Positions 6,730 to 6,792 of a stretch of DNA of 6,792 bases are shown here, piece by piece; position 1 is the stretch's first letter, and the number at the start of each line of letters is the position of its first letter. The notes under the pieces are model-generated. The model made no database searches. It saw only the letters and a program-made list of their open reading frames with translations, and was not told where the DNA came from. This stretch comes from Candidatus Acidiferrales bacterium (GTDB taxonomy: Bacteria > Acidobacteriota > Terriglobia > Acidoferrales > UBA7541). The stretch is taken from assembly GCA_030043155.1 (NCBI GenBank), contig JASHYE010000535.1:1-6792 (forward strand), in the 5' to 3' direction. The position numbers and the translations under genes were made by a program.

Positions 6730-6792
6730 CTAATTGTTGCTTGGCGATGTGCCGGAAGCGTCAGCGCTGCGCCCGAAGTGCACGATGACCCT
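6730..6792 (-). CDS. C-terminal end of the upstream gene, probably FtsI/PBP3 (5' part outside window)
   Basis: One minus-strand frame reads from the window edge through 20 codons to a TAG stop, 8 nt before the first murE ATG. The tail begins RVIVHFG and then becomes rich in Ser, Ala, Gly and Asn. The gene directly before murE in this cluster is normally ftsI, the septal peptidoglycan transpeptidase, and a final hydrophobic strand such as VIVHFG followed by a polar tail would fit the last strand of a C-terminal PASTA domain. Only 20 residues are visible, so identity rests on gene order, not on a motif. A second minus-strand frame is also open here, so even the frame is not certain. Confidence 0.45.
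   Translation of the reverse strand, partial: RVIVHFGRSADASGTSPSNN

Overview
The window is a contiguous piece of a division and cell wall (dcw) cluster, read entirely on the minus strand. In transcription order (right to left) it holds: the last codons of an upstream gene that is probably ftsI, then murE, murF, mraY, murD and a 3'-truncated ftsW. This is the canonical bacterial order, so rsmH-ftsL-ftsI should lie beyond the right edge and murG-murC beyond the left edge.

The genes are packed as an operon. The gaps are 8 nt (ftsI-murE, using the upstream ATG), 56 nt (murE-murF, using the start preferred here), 1 nt (murF-mraY), 4 nt (mraY-murD) and 2 nt (murD-ftsW). No promoter, terminator, RNA gene, mobile element or CRISPR array could be supported. 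There is no gene-free stretch over 300 bases; the long plus-strand open frames are antisense shadows of the mur and fts genes.

Organism: GC is in the mid-50s percent by eye. MurE carries the DNPR and GKGHE signatures of the meso-diaminopimelate-adding enzyme. MraY resembles proteins I recall from Acidobacteriota (for example the N-terminus MLYYLFVEVLRPHYSPLNVF and the C-terminal end FSLTTLKLR). An acidobacterial soil-type bacterium is therefore my best guess, but it rests on memory and not on a search.

How the genes work together: MurD adds D-Glu, MurE adds meso-DAP and MurF adds D-Ala-D-Ala to build UDP-MurNAc-pentapeptide in the cytoplasm. MraY moves this to undecaprenyl phosphate, giving lipid I at the membrane. 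After MurG action (outside the window) and flipping, FtsW polymerises lipid II at the septum with its partner FtsI.

I found no previously undescribed system; this is a conserved housekeeping region. The points most worth a second look are a perfect 22-bp palindrome inside mraY, the start sites of murF and murE, and a possible PASTA-type end of the upstream gene.
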